Source: Hippopus hippopus (Eukaryota > Mollusca > Bivalvia > Cardiida > Cardiidae). From it: a stretch of DNA of 64,000 nt. Each line of letters begins with the position of its first letter. Position 1 is the first letter of the stretch. The notes below the pieces were generated by a model. That model saw only the letters and a program-made list of their open reading frames with translations, did not search any database and was not told the origin of the DNA. The position numbers and the translations under genes are program-made. Of the stretch, positions 40,682 through 51,434 are shown piece after piece. Where the stretch lies: positions 13,310,516 through 13,374,515 of the forward strand of contig OX328110.1 in the NCBI GenBank assembly GCA_946811185.2, given 5' to 3'.

Positions 40682-41318
40682 GGATAGCCTGGGTCCAGGC
40701 AGTAATAATTTTTTAATTACTCTGTATTACGCTCTCTTAATCGCAGTCTGCTGTATAGATCTTTGGCAGCCATCTGTTTATCGCTTCCATTATTATTACC
40801 GCTTTCGGACATTCAAGGGTCTTCCCATGACTATGAATTGTGCAGATAATCTAATTATAGACTTGTTTATTGTGTGATGTCACAGTGTTGAAAACAATGG
40901 ATTTGCACAATTCAGGACCAATTCAAATACAGCGGGGGCGATTTCATATACGAATGACTTTCCAGAACCAGTCTGTGCCATCAAAAATGCATGGCGACCT
41001 TCAACAACCCTTGTTAAACTATCCTCAAAAGTCATTGTGAATAACCTGTTTGAAATTTTGTTGTCACTATTTTCAAATATGGCTCACAAACAGGAACTGA
41101 TCAAATCAAAGGTTATTGGAATTTCGGTAACTATTTTTAGTCATTTATGTCCGAAAACTGATTGCAACAACATATATTTTATCCTAGGGCAAGATGGAAT
41201 TAAGTAGATGTCGCTGCTATCGGTTTTCGAATGTCCCCAGACCATCATTTTTGACAATGTAACGTCCGAATGATAGAAAAGGAAAAAATGAACAGACTGG
41301 AACCCAGGCTAGCCCAAG
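40682..41318. mobile_element. Element K: TIR element carrying a helicase fragment
   Basis: ~635 bp bounded by inverted ends ATAGCCTGGGTCCAG / CTGGAACCCAGGCTAGC. It contains a minus-strand RecQ-like helicase fragment (40880-41035), so it may be a deletion derivative of a larger helicase-bearing transposon. Confidence 0.6.
40880..41035 (-). pseudogene. RecQ-like helicase motif I fragment
   Basis: A 51-residue minus-strand open frame starts MTFEDSLTRVVEGRHAFLMA and continues QTGSGKSFVYEIAP. A/QTGSGKS is a Walker A (motif I) with the upstream Q-type spacing of superfamily 2 DNA helicases; the FxxA...GKS..YE.aP layout is RecQ-like. It stops at TGA shortly after, so only ~50 of the usual 350+ residues are present. 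It may be one exon or a captured fragment. Identification is by motif only. Confidence 0.55.
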
Positions 41319-41392
41319 GCAGGTCCAACCAAAAATGCACTAGTAAGATAGGAATGTACCTTCTTCAAAATAACTTGCTCTTCAGCTTGCAA

Positions 41393-41600
41393 CAAAAAAG
41401 TAGACTTGTCCATATTCAAAACATTTGTAGACAACAATTTGAACATAGCAGAAATGATCGAGTGTGTCTCTGATATAGTTGAAAACTTTGTGGGAAAAGA
41501 AAGTGCTAGTTACCAGCATTTTCTCTTTTTCCCACAATCTTTTCAAACGGCTTCCTTCTCAGGGTCATTAAAACTTAGGATTTTGTGGTAAAGGGTTTAG
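41393..41600 (+). mobile_element. MITE-A copy, left TIR lost
   Basis: From GTAGACTTGTCCATATTC; core shortened (GGGAAAAGAAAGTGCTAGTT); right end GTGGTAAAGGGTTTA. Confidence 0.83.
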
Positions 41601-41709
41601 CAATTTTCGGAAAGCACGAAAGCTGTAAGGTATTTGGAATATTTTGAATTGAACTGAAACGCCATGCATGCAAGATTAAATATTGGTAAAACTCAAATGT
41701 GCAATAAGG

Positions 41710-41880
41710 ACTTAAAACTTTATTCATGAGAATCATTTTGAATGGCAGACGTGCTGTCTATTAACATAAAAAATAAATTGGTTGTCATACATGGCGTCAC
41801 TTGTACATATTTCCAGCTTCATACAAAATGGTATCTCTGCTAGATCAATAAATAGTTCAGCTGTTGTAAGTATTCTTACT
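41710..41880 (+). repeat. Unnamed dispersed repeat, copy 2
   Basis: ATGGCAGACGTGCTGTCTAT and ACATGGCGTCACTTGTACAT match 39390-39560. Confidence 0.5.
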
Positions 41881-41989
41881 AACTCACTAGTGGTAAGTTC
41901 GTACAGTAGTATCAGATGATTATGCCAAGCACCAGTAACACGCAGGGCTTGTATTCCAGGAACCAAATATAACTTTAGAATTATAGCCT

Positions 41990-42160
41990 GATCTATATTG
42001 AAAGCATTTGCAGACAATAAGTTATTTGTTACTCAAAACATGAAATTTCTATTTCACAAGGTAGAAAACATTGTGGGAAAAGGAGAAAATGCTGGTTACC
42101 AGCATTTTCTCCTTTTTCCACAATTTTTCCCAAGGCCATCTCTGTTAGGGTCATTAAAGA
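41990..42160 (+). mobile_element. MITE-A copy, both ends lost
   Basis: From ATATTGAAAGCATTTGCAGA to GGGTCATTAAAGAG with a nearly perfect core. Confidence 0.8.
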
Positions 42161-42189
42161 GTTACTGGAATATCTAATCTACATGCAGA

Positions 42190-42332
42190 GGCTTGTGCAG
42201 AGGGTTCAAGAAAAGCTTCGGTACAACAGCAAAGGCTTAAAAAAGTGTCTGCTCAAATACACAGTGGCCACAATGTGTGTGCAAATGATGTATTTTCAGA
42301 GACAAATAAAAAGCCCAATCAGTGATCTGTGA
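42190..42332 (+). CDS. Candidate exon-like block, unknown
   Basis: A less AT-rich block after CTACATGCAG. Two frames are open: one reads ACAEGSRKASVQQQRLKKVS and ends NKKPNQ-stop; the other reads RLVQRVQEKLRYNSKGLKKC. No clear donor, and no match to a protein I know. It may equally be repeat-derived. Confidence 0.18.
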
Positions 42333-42387
42333 TAACTGTATCTAAGCCATTTGGACATATTGCTACCAATGGCTGGGTAATACACAT

Positions 42388-42686
42388 CTACTGATTGATT
42401 GAATTTGCGTTTATTTATCGCCACTGGTTGCCCATATGGGCAATGCCCCCTTGAAGGATGTTAGTATTGTTACAGGGGATAGCGCAGATACAGGACGAAA
42501 CCCATCCCAAGTTACGCCTTGTTCATTAATGTCCTTGGTGTATAGCACCATCATACAGGACCTCGGTTTACATCTCATCCGAAACACTATTTGTAATTTT
42601 AGATAGCCAGCCTGGGGAATCAAACCCACACCCTCAAGTGACCCAAAACATTCAACACTCTACCTATTGAGCTATGTGGGCTGGAC
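42388..42686 (-). mobile_element. SINE-3, full-length copy
   Basis: Minus strand: head CCAGCCCACATAGCTCAATA then GGTAGAG (A box) and GGTTTGATTCC (B box). The body includes GTCCTGTATGATGGTGCTAT and the end is CAAATTCAATCAATC. It resembles a tRNA-headed SINE with a different body from SINE-1 and SINE-2. Confidence 0.86.
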
Positions 42687-42714
42687 ACACCCCTACTTTG
42701 TCCATATTTAGAAA

Positions 42715-42885
42715 TAGAGTTAAACCAAGTTGAGAGTGTGCTGGTGACCAGCTTTTTCTTCTTTTCCTACAATGTTTCTATGCTTTTAAAGACAACTGCT
42801 GTCATTAATAAATCTCTAATTTTTTGTCTACAAATGGTGTTGCTATGGACAAATCCAAAATTCTGTCATCTGCTGAAAAGTTTAG
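42715..42885 (-). mobile_element. MITE-A copy, decayed
   Basis: GAGTTAAACC end, core GTGCTGGTGACCAGC, right arm to TCATCTGCTGAAAAG. Confidence 0.68.
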
Positions 42886-42889
42886 AACA

Positions 42890-43395
42890 AAAAGATTGTT
42901 AATCTAAATAAACCTGTAAATAAAAGGCAAGGTTGACAGTTTTAGATGGCCATGGGTTGGTTCAATTCTTTTCACTGCTTTTTTCTTAGGATTTCCTTTG
43001 ACAAGGTAATTTAGAGTCCCAGCCGACTGCTGTTGCAATATCGGGACAGTGCTGCAAAAAGGATCTGTATCCAAGTAATATCTGGGGTTGATGTTTCTTT
43101 GATACTGTAACCAATAACTGACTGTTCTGCAGGTACATAGACAGAATATATGGAACATATTCGTAGGAGATGGAAAGAGCTTACTTTTTGGTGCATTGCA
43201 CGTAATTCAAGTTTGGGAGATCTAGCCAATATGAAATCGCACCTGGGACACTGGCGGGCAGAAAATTTGGTAAAGAGTTAATGGGTTAAGGAGAGTTACA
43301 ATTTTTCAACACAAAAGTACTTTTTTGACTGAAATCGATTCGTGACACATACATGAGACTTTTAACAAAGAATAAATAAATGACATTTTTAGTAG
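42890..43395. other. Intron, no firm feature
   Basis: A moderately GC block at 42940-43240 has overlapping minus-strand frames (SYWLQYQRNINPRYYLDTDP) that I cannot match. A MITE-A tip (TTGGTAAAGAGTTAATGG) lies at 43268-43285. Confidence 0.35.
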
Positions 43396-43397
43396 AA

Positions 43398-43590
43398 TAT
43401 TAACCCATAGGCTGCCAAATAAAAAGAATGGATATTTTGACTCGTAAAAAAATAGATCCAAGTATTTTATTTCAAGCGTATTGTCTTGGCGTAGTGAACA
43501 GTGTAGATTTCTTAATCCGACTGCTTCCTCTGTGCCGTCTGATTTTGATTGACATTGGCTGCAAAAGTGGCTAAAGTATTAAAAGGTTTT
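43398..43590 (+). mobile_element. MITE-B copy, decayed
   Basis: TTAACCCATAGGCTGCCAAA end, diverged core (GAACAGTGTAGATTTCTTAA), right part GGCTGCAAAAGTGGC. Confidence 0.7.
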
Positions 43591-43820
43591 GTACGAGCTG
43601 TTAATTAGAGCTATTTAATTATTTAAATTTTCAATTAGAAGTAGATCAGTTTTAGCTGTGGATGCTCCTTTGATCATTTAGCTGTAGCTGATGAGAGACT
43701 GGATTTTAAATCCCTCGAGGGAACTTCATTATATTTTTATTAATGAGAACCATAGCACTTCCTCTTTCTATTTCACCATCAATTTATCTAACGTTTGACT
43801 CTAACCAAATGATCTGTGTT

Positions 43821-44048
43821 TTAACCCTTTACCGCACTGCTGACTTTTAATGACCCTAAAAAAGAAGCTTTTTGAAAACATTGTGGGAAAAGGAGAAAAT
43901 TCTGGTAACCAGCATTTTCTCCTTTTCCCACAATTTTTTCTAGCCTATCAAAGAAAAATTGCACCATTTGAGCCACAGTGAAATAGTTGTCTGCAAATGC
44001 TTTGAATTTGGGCAAGGCTAAAAATTTGTCATCTGGTAAGGGGTAAAA
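43821..44048 (-). mobile_element. MITE-A copy
   Basis: Full length; core GAGAAAATTCTGGTAACCAG; right end GGTAAGGGGTAAA. Confidence 0.88.
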
Positions 44049-44059
44049 TACACTGTAGA

Positions 44060-44225
44060 TGATGCCCTTGTATCGAAATATGGAAAAAGGAGAAAACGCT
44101 GGTAAGCAGAATGCTTTCTACTTTTTCACAGGAAAATGTGCTTATTTGAGCTAAAAATTATTTGCAATCTGCAATTGCTTTAATGATGGACAGGTCATAA
44201 ATGTTGGCATCTGGTAAAAAGTTAC
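44060..44225 (-). mobile_element. MITE-A copy, decayed
   Basis: Core ATGGAAAAAGGAGAAAACGC then damaged; right arm to CATCTGGTAAAAAGTTA. Confidence 0.7.
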
Positions 44226-44359
44226 ATGCTTGTGTAACTGAGTGAGTTCTTAAAGAGACATCTTTACAACCAGAGAGTAAACAAATGCTGTTAAAACTTG
44301 ATGGTGTTATAATCTAGTCAGCTGTGTATACATAGATAAAAAAACAATATAAGGTGTAT

Positions 44360-44455
44360 GGGGTAATGTTCTGCATGTTCTGTGCAGTCTGATCTTGATC
44401 TACACTGTCCAGAAAAGGCTTGTGGTGTCTTCTGTGGCATGGAAAGAACTTTAAC
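44360..44455 (+). mobile_element. MITE-B right half
   Basis: TTCTGTGCAGTCTGATCTTG then ATCTACACTGTCC and AAAGAACTTTAACC. Confidence 0.68.
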
Positions 44456-44565
44456 CATTATAACAACCAAATTTATCCAGTCATAAGCCCGAGTTTTGTC
44501 CTTTTTGAGAACAATGGCACAGCTGAAAACTGAGACTTTTTCAGTGTGGACAAACAGCTAGAGAG

Positions 44566-44835
44566 CCAAGCTTGGTAGTTCAGTTGGTACAACAGGACAT
44601 GACAACAAATGCCCAGCTCAGCCAATTTCTTTCCAAGGATTATTGATAGTCACTGGGACAGGATTTATTCCTCTCTAGCAGCTGATCCTTATTACAACAA
44701 TGGTTATATGGGAGAGCAACCAGTGACTTTGGAAGAAGCTTGTGCAAAGGACTAGCACAAGAAACTCCAGGAAAGCATGGATAAGTGCACTTGTTAGAAA
44801 CATTTAACATCGTACAAACAAAACAAACAACCATT
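44566..44835 (+). mobile_element. SINE-1 copy, old
   Basis: Head CTTGGTAGTTCAGTTGGTAC, body TTTCTTTCCAAGGATTATTG, tail AAACAAAACAAACAACC. Confidence 0.82.
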
Positions 44836-44906
44836 TTTTTTGTCCATGCGCAGTTTGATTTCATCTACACCATGCTCAAAAGCAGCAGAAAGTGGGGTTC
44901 ACCTTT

Positions 44907-45144
44907 TTAACCCTATACCACACAATCCCAAGTTTTAATGACCCAGTGAAAAAAAAAGCCTATTGGAAAAATTATGGGAAAAGGAGAAAATGCTGGTAAC
45001 CAGCATTTTCTCCTTTTCCCACAATGTTTTCTACCCTTACCCTATCACAGACAAACTTGATCATTTGAGCCACATTAAGATTTATGCCTGCAAGTGCTTC
45101 AAATTGTGACAAGTCTACATTTTAATTATGTGGTAAAGAGTTAA
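44907..45144 (-). mobile_element. MITE-A copy
   Basis: Full length, perfect core, TTAA both ends; a small A insertion in the left arm and a CCCTTACCCTATC duplication in the right arm. Confidence 0.91.
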
Positions 45145-45325
45145 GGGTCAAAGTGCTCAAGTGAAAAGAGCCATAAAAAGTATTGAAAAGGTCTATCATT
45201 GAACTGTTATTTTTTATTCAACAACATGATATATTGCCAACCAAACAGTGCCAACCAAACACTTTCATCAATGTCATGCCAATCACATTTTAAAGGCGCA
45301 ATTTGCATTGAAAACATTTTATTTT

Positions 45326-46430
45326 AGCTCACCTGAGGACAAAGTGCTCAAGGTGAGCTTTTGTGATCATGCGTCCGTCGTGCGTTGTGCGTCGTCAACT
45401 TTTACCTTGTGTACGCTCTAGAGGCCACATTTTCAATTCGATACTCATGAAACTTGGTCAGAATGTTTGTCTTGATAATATCTCAGACGAGCTTGAAAAT
45501 AGGTCATGTTGGGTCAAAAACTAGGTCACTGGGTCAAATTTTAGAAAAACCTTGTGTATGCTCTAGAGGACACATTTTCACTCGAACTCTTGAAAGTTGA
45601 TCAGAATGTTTGTCTTGATGATATCTCGGACCAGTTCGATAATCGGTTATGTTGGGTCAAAAACTAGGTCACTAGGTCAAATCTTTGTAAAACCTTGTGT
45701 ACCTTCTAGAGCCAACTTTTTTAGTGCAATACTCATGAAACTTGGTCAGAATGTTTGTCTCCATGATTCTTGGACCAGTTTGTAAATGGGTCATGTCGGG
45801 TCAAAAACTAGGTCACAGAGTCAAATCGTACAAAAACCTTGTGTATGCTCTTGAGGCCACATTTTCAGTCAAATAACCATGAAAGTTAGTCAGAATGTTT
45901 GTCATAATGATATCTTGAATGAATTTGAAAATAGGTCACATTGGGTCAAAAACTAGGTATCTAGGTCAAATCTTTAAAATAGTTTGTGTAGCTCTAGAGA
46001 CATCATTTTCTGTTCAATACTTATGAAAATTAGTCAGAATGTTTGTCTTGATGATCAAAATGATGAAACTGAAAATGGGTCACATTGAGTAAAACACTAA
46101 GTCGCCATGTCAGCTAGTCATTGAAAAACCTTATGTACACTCTAGAGGCAACTTTTTCTGTCCAGTACTTATGAAAGGACTGGTGGTCAGAATCTTTGTT
46201 TTGATAATATCTACAATGGGAAAAAGAGCTATGTTTGGCTAAAAAGTAGGTCACTGAGAGAAATTCTAGAAGAAGAAGTTGTGTACAAGCTAGAGGCCAA
46301 ATTTTCAGTCCAATAATTATGAAATCTTGGTAGAATGTTTGTCATAATGTCTTGAAAGAGATTGAAAATGGGTCATGTTTGATCAAAACACTCAGGTGAA
46401 CAACTTCAGGGTCATCATGGCCCTCTTGTG
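45326..46430 (+). mobile_element. HINE/pearl-like element with ~144-bp tandem core
   Basis: 5' end AGCTCACCTGAGGACAAAGT with subterminal hairpin GCTCAAGGTGAGC. Seven core units begin at 45409, 45553, 45697, 45841, 45985, 46133 and 46281 (GTGTACGCTCTAGAGGCCAC type). 3' end CTCAGGTGAACAACTTCAGG, hairpin and GGCCCTCTTG. The architecture (subterminal inverted repeats, tandem core, 3' hairpin, no coding) fits Helentron-associated non-autonomous elements known from bivalves and Drosophila. Confidence 0.86.
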
Positions 46431-46431
46431 T

Positions 46432-46602
46432 ATATTTTACCAAAACTGCTGTTTGACCTGATTGAAAGGATTGTAGACAACATAATAATTTGGCTGAAAT
46501 GATAGAATTCGTCTGTTAAAGGGTAGAAAACATTTTTCAGAAAAGGAGAAAATGCTGGTTGCCATCGTAATTTCAAATGCCTTCTTCTTTCAGGATTGAT
46601 CC
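46432..46602 (+). mobile_element. MITE-A copy, decayed
   Basis: Left arm after the HINE, core GGAGAAAATGCTGGTTGCCA, right half mostly missing; a further MITE-A tip echo lies at 46650-46715. Confidence 0.68.
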
Positions 46603-46744
46603 AGAGAAAGGACATTTTTGTAAATCATTAAAAAGCTGGTTATTATCATGGTTTTGAAAAGTTGCCTTCTTTGGTGTCATTGAAAGACTGTCTAGTTTGG
46701 CAGAGGGCTAAATACTGTTTAAAGTAGTATTGCTTCGGCAAAAT

Positions 46745-46996
46745 GCATCTCCATGATGCATGAAACCAAGCAAGTCATCACATAACTGTTGATCCATAGA
46801 ATACATTTTGTCTTAAAACTGACTGGATCATATTTTCATTAACTGACTGAATGAATGGTCCTTGGACATACAGAAAATTGACCAATAGCAAAAAGTATAG
46901 ACTCCTGTCAGCCTGCGCGGACTGCGCAGGCTGACATGGGTGGATACTTTTTGAAGATGCATTAAGGCCTCTTTTCACAGAACATGGTTCATGTAT
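46745..46996 (-). mobile_element. MITE-E copy 2
   Basis: ATGATGCATGAAACCAAGCA ... hairpin TCAGCCTGCGCGGACTGCGC then AGGCTGACATGGGTGG ... CTTTTCACAGAACATGGTTC; inverse of 9235-9473. Confidence 0.7.
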
Positions 46997-47157
46997 TTCA
47001 AACAAACAAAATATTTTCTCTTATAATTCAGAAGAGTTTGTCAGACCTTATCTTTTTTTCTGAGAAGAAATGTGCCAACAGTAAATATGGTCATAAAGGT
47101 TGGTCTTGAGGGACTTCTGTTATATCCTGGCTACATAAATACATAGAAGTACCATTT

Positions 47158-47349
47158 TTAACCCTTATTACGCTAGGCACAGCTTAGATTGCCTCTACAG
47201 AGAGTGTAGATTAAGATCAGACTGCATAGAATGTGCAGACTGATCTTAGACCTATTCTATTATGTTTTCTCACCAAAACAACTTTGTAATATTTGGCAAT
47301 TTAACAATTTTAAAGATCCATTTTCTCAAGTCAGTTCTCCAACGGTTAG
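47158..47349 (+). mobile_element. MITE-B copy
   Basis: TTAACCCTTATTACGCTAGG, core AAGATCAGACTGCATAGAAT; right part decayed. Confidence 0.75.
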
Positions 47350-47576
47350 CCCTTAGACTGAGATATCAACCTAATAGCTACCAAATAAATAAACTGGAAA
47401 TTTGCACTCAATAGTGAAAACCCAAATATTGTGATTTCATAGTTGATTTCTCTGTGAAAAAATAAGGTATCATACAGTGCAGATCCAAGATCAGACTGCA
47501 TGTTTTGTGCAGTCTGATCTTGATCTACAATGTCCACAAAAGCATCACAAGTCACCCATAGCAGCCTAAGGGTTAA
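47346..47576 (+). mobile_element. MITE-B, complete copy
   Basis: TTAGCCCTTAGACTGAG to GCAGCCTAAGGGTTAA; core CAAGATCAGACTGCATGTTT / TGTGCAGTCTGATCTTGATC. Confidence 0.87.
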
Positions 47577-47608
47577 CGAAATGTATGTGCCCTAAGGCTT
47601 TAGAAGAC

Positions 47609-47836
47609 TTAACCCTTTACTAGATGACAAAATTTTAGCCTGTCCAAATTGAGAGCATTTGCAGACGACAATATTAGTGTGGCTCAAATGGTGCAAATTT
47701 TCTTTGATAGGGTAGAAAACATTGTGGGAAAAGAAGAAAATGCTGGTTACGGGCATTTTCTTCTTTTCCCACAATGTTTTCAAAAGGCTTCTTTACCAGG
47801 AGCGTCAAAAGTCGGCATTGTGTGGTAAAGGGTTAA
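47609..47836 (+). mobile_element. MITE-A copy
   Basis: Complete, TTAA both ends; core centre reads GGTTACGGGC. Confidence 0.91.
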
Positions 47837-47847
47837 ATATAACAAAA

Positions 47848-47925
47848 TCTAGGCTGTTTTGGTCAGAACAGATTAACTTTTTTATGTAGTCTGATCTTGA
47901 ATTATACTTTTAGTAAAGTCACCTA
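47848..47925. mobile_element. MITE-B core remnant
   Basis: TTTATGTAGTCTGATCTTGA and flanking scraps. Confidence 0.45.
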
Positions 47926-48114
47926 GGCTTTTTCTTTGGCACACAAAGAAACCTTTCCTGTGGCGTAGTTTGGGAAAAAAACACCAAGAAAAGATTTTTT
48001 TTTCCTCCTAGAATGTCAAATGTGAAGATTTTCAGAGAATTGAAACACACACAATCATTTTAGTCTTCCCTTTTGTGAGTGAACTATAATACATCAACAA
48101 ATTGGTAACACTTT

Positions 48115-48306
48115 ATTAAAGAACAACAACCTTGACTTGATTAAAATGAAAGCATTCATTTTGCAAACAACAAATTAGAAATGGATCGAATGGTGACATT
48201 TGTTGCTGAAAGCGTAGAAAACATTGTGGGAAATGTTTCCCACAATTTTTTCAAAAACCATCTTGCCCAGGATGTTTAAAAGTTGGGATTTTGTGGTTGA
48301 AGGTAA
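48115..48306 (+). mobile_element. MITE-A copy, core deleted
   Basis: ACATTGTGGGAAATGTTTCC: the palindrome is reduced to its outer ~10 bp per arm. Confidence 0.78.
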
Positions 48307-48530
48307 AGTTTTATACAAGGAAGGGACCAAGCTGTGTTCATTTATACTGTGAAAGAGAAAATGCCAGAAGAAAGAGTTGTTTCCCTTGAGAGCTCTTTGG
48401 TTGTTCCTTTGATGGAAGATTTTCATGAGAAATTGGAAGAAACTCTTCTACTGGTCAATTTTATCACACCAAATTAGGAGGAAATAATATGGATGGGTAA
48501 ATTCTTTGTGTTGGGGCATGAACCTTCAGT

Positions 48531-48637
48531 TTAACTGCCAAACAACAAAATTTTCAAATCATCCAAGTTGACAGCATGTACAGACCACAAGTTTGGCTCA
48601 AATGATGAAATTTGTCTTTGAAAAATTTGGCTGTTTA
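48531..48637 (+). mobile_element. MITE-A left half
   Basis: TTTAACTGCCAAACAACAAA to TTTGTCTTTGAAAAATTTGG; cut at TTAA by the next copy. Confidence 0.75.
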
Positions 48638-48836
48638 ACCCTTTTCCCCACTGCAAAATTCTAGACTCATCCAAATTAAAGGCAATTGAAGACCACATGT
48701 GGTTTAAATTGTGTTAAAAAGGGTAGAAAACGTTTTTGGAAAAGGAGAAAATGCTGGTTATCAGCATTTTCTCAATATTTTCAAAGCCCTCTTGGCTAGG
48801 GTCATTAAAATTCAGGATTGTGTGGTAGATGGTTAA
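48634..48836 (+). mobile_element. MITE-A copy
   Basis: TTAA both ends; right core arm partly lost (GCATTTTCTCAATATTTTCA). Confidence 0.87.
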
Positions 48837-48954
48837 ACACTTAGCCGTTAAGGACACATCTTTGTTAGACAAAATAGGGCAAAACTTTGCCAAACATCCA
48901 TATCAGTGCTTTTGGTCATTTCAGCATTTTAGAATGTTTTGTTTGTAAGAATTT

Positions 48955-49195
48955 TAAAAGCATTTTCAACATTATTTCATTTCTATAATGGAGGCCAGTG
49001 CAGCTTTACATGCTTTCATGGAGTTCTTGTACCAGAGCCTGGGGCAATATTCTTCCCAGGCCACTGGCTGGTTTCCCACATTAGTATCGTGAAAACAGTA
49101 ATCGGTAGTGTCGCACAGGAATGAATCATGTAGCACTATCACAATCCTCGTAAAGTCATTTGATAGGCTGGGGTTTGAACCAACATGCTTAAAAT
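48955..49195 (-). mobile_element. SINE-1 copy, old
   Basis: Minus strand; head end GGTTTGAACC and AGGCTGGGG decayed; body CAGGCCACTGGCTGGTTTCC clear. Confidence 0.8.
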
Positions 49196-49213
49196 TCAAT
49201 TTAGATTTGTTGG

Positions 49214-49442
49214 TTAACTCTATACCACAGAATTCTGACTTCTAACTACCCTGAAAGAGAAGGCTTTTGAAAACATTGTGGGAAAAGGAGAAAATGCTGG
49301 TAACCAGCATTTTCTCCTTTACCCACAATGTTTTCTACCCTTTCCAAAACAAATTTCAATTTTTGAGTCATGTTTTGTTTTTCGTCTGTAAACTCTTTGA
49401 ATTCGGACTAGTCCAAAATTTTGCCCTTTGGTAAAGAGTTGA
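49214..49442 (-). mobile_element. MITE-A copy
   Basis: Full length, near-perfect core, right end GGTAAAGAGTTGA. Confidence 0.9.
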
Positions 49443-49624
49443 AAGTATTTGCAGACGACAATTTAAAACTGGCTCAAATGATGAATTTTGTATTTGATAT
49501 GTAGAAAGCATTGTGGGAAAAGGAGAAAATGCTGGTCACCAGCATTTTCTCCTTTTCCCACAAGGTTTTCAAAAGGCTATTTCCTCAGGGTTTTTAAAAC
49601 TCAGGATTATGTGGTAAAGAGTTT
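49440..49624 (+). mobile_element. MITE-A copy, left TIR lost
   Basis: Starts at GAAAGTATTTGCAGACGACA directly after the previous copy; core centre GGTCACCAGC. Confidence 0.84.
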
Positions 49625-49629
49625 ATATG

Positions 49630-50290
49630 GCCCAAGACCCTCATTGACAGGGCAAAACAGGAGTCGCTGTTTAGCTGTAAGAGATAGTCATTGGTCACAT
49701 GCCAAATATTTAATCAAGTTTTACCGTGTTTATGATCTTTTGATTAAATTTCAAATGTGATCCAAATCAATGAAAACCTCAATTCCATAGCTGTAATTTG
49801 TAGCAGAAAAAAATTGGTGAAAAGAAAGAATAAAATTGTCTGGCATGCCAGAGTGTTTCTCCAGTTCTATACGCTTTATTACATTGCATCACTTTGCATA
49901 GCAAATTGAAAGTAGTATTTGCAATTGTCATAAATATTCATACAGAAAGGGAAATGGTAAAACATATACCATATCTAGTATGTAGATCATATACCTATTG
50001 CTGCAGGTTATTGGAATACTTGGAAGAGTGGGTGATCTGTACGGACTTTTTGTACAAAGGGTGATTTCCTAGTCAATAATAAACTTTAGTTGACTTTGAA
50101 TGCATGGCTTTTACAAGTCAAATTACTCTGCTAATCTTGTGAACCATAGTGTGCTATTGATATTCCTTTTATGATACAAGTTAATTCACTTTTCCATCAG
50201 TTGTGTTTTATGTAATTGAGAGGTCTTGGAAATGGCGGTAATTTCCAGTGGATTAAATTGGATAGTGTTGTTACAAGTATGCGGCTTATC
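49630..50290. other. Intron, no recognised feature
   Basis: About 660 bases with no repeat, exon or RNA gene that I can support. Confidence 0.45.
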
Positions 50291-50298
50291 GCTTAGCT

Positions 50299-50662
50299 AT
50301 AGATGACAAAATTTGAGACTCAGTCAATATCGAAAGCATTTTCAGAAGTCAAATGTTGCCAAATAAACTCTTATCCTGCTAAATAACTGAAATGAAACTT
50401 TCAAGCCGATAGTAAAAACCCAAATTTTGCTATTTCAAAGGTAACTTTTTTGGGGAAAATATGTCTTTATTGGACAGTGTAGATCCAAGATCAGACTGCA
50501 CGTTATGTGCTTAGCAGCCTATGGGTTAAATGGATTTGTCCTTTAAATGGTGGAAAACATTGTCAGTAAAAGAATTAAAATGCCAGTAAGTTGCATTTCC
50601 GTCTTTTAGACAATCAGTTCCACCAGGGTCATAACAACAGATTCTTTGATAAAGGGTTATAG
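50299..50662 (+). mobile_element. MITE-A copy interrupted by MITE-B
   Basis: Left arm to GTCAAATGTTGCCAAA, MITE-B, then GGATTTGTCCTTTAAATGGT with a decayed core and the right arm. Confidence 0.68.
50363..50529 (+). mobile_element. MITE-B, internally deleted, inside MITE-A
   Basis: TAAACTCTTATCCTGCTAAA to GCAGCCTATGGGTTAA; the second hairpin arm is missing. Confidence 0.78.
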
Positions 50663-50693
50663 GGGTTGGAATAAAACACCTATTATCCATACA

Positions 50694-50910
50694 ATAGGAT
50701 AGGGTACCCTAATGGGATTCATGTAACATCGCATTTCATCGCCAAAATCCTACAGATTTGGCTAAGACTCGGGTAATCTGTAATCAATGCAGGGAACCAG
50801 TGTCCATCAGCCGATCGATTACGGATTACCTGAGTCTTAGACGAATCTGTTCGTTTTTTCGGCATTGAAAGGCCATGTTACTTGGATCCCATTAGGGTGG
50901 CCTATCCTTA
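50694..50910. mobile_element. MITE-J copy 2
   Basis: Ends AGGATAGGGTACCCTAATGG / CCATTAGGGTGGCCTATCCT; inner arms GACTCGGGTAATC and GATTACCTGAGTC. Confidence 0.88.
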
Positions 50911-50942
50911 AATGAACCAAACAGTAGTAAATTTTTTTTCCA

Positions 50943-51152
50943 GAAAGCAGAAATTTAGCCTAGTCCATATTGAAAGCATTTGCAGACCACAACGTGAATG
51001 TGTCTAAAATGATAAGGTTTATCTTTTAAAAGGGTAAAGGGCATTGAGAAAAAGAGATAATGCTGGGTACCAGCATTTTCTTTTGTTCCTAGGATGTTTT
51101 CAGAAGCTTTTTCCTGGGTTGTTGAAACATGGTACAGTGTGGCAAAGGGTGA
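50943..51152 (+). mobile_element. MITE-A copy, diverged
   Basis: Core AAAGAGATAATGCTGGGTAC; right end GTGTGGCAAAGGGTGA. Confidence 0.8.
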
Positions 51153-51238
51153 GTGTAAGAGTACTAGTACTGTCCATATTGTACAAGCATGGATGTTTAA
51201 AATCATCCCCTGAAAATTGGTTTCAGGCAGTGATGAGA

Positions 51239-51434
51239 TAACCCATCACCAAACAAGCATAAGTTGAAACAATCCTTACCTATTTAAAACATTGAGGGAA
51301 AAGGAGAAAATGCTGGTAGCCAGCATTCTCTCTTTTTCCCACAATGTTTTCTATCCATTCTCGGACATCATGACCCCCTTTATTCTCTGCAAATGCTTTC
51401 AAATAACCAAAAATTTGTTCTGGTAAAAGGTTAA
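51239..51434 (-). mobile_element. MITE-A copy
   Basis: Arms shortened; core centre GGTAGCCAGC; shares its right TTAA with the next copy. Confidence 0.84.

Noticed and set aside
42904..43229. Overlapping minus-strand frames (SYWLQYQRNINPRYYLD)
   Set aside because: No splice borders or known similarity; two overlapping frames are open, as expected by chance in a GC-richer patch.
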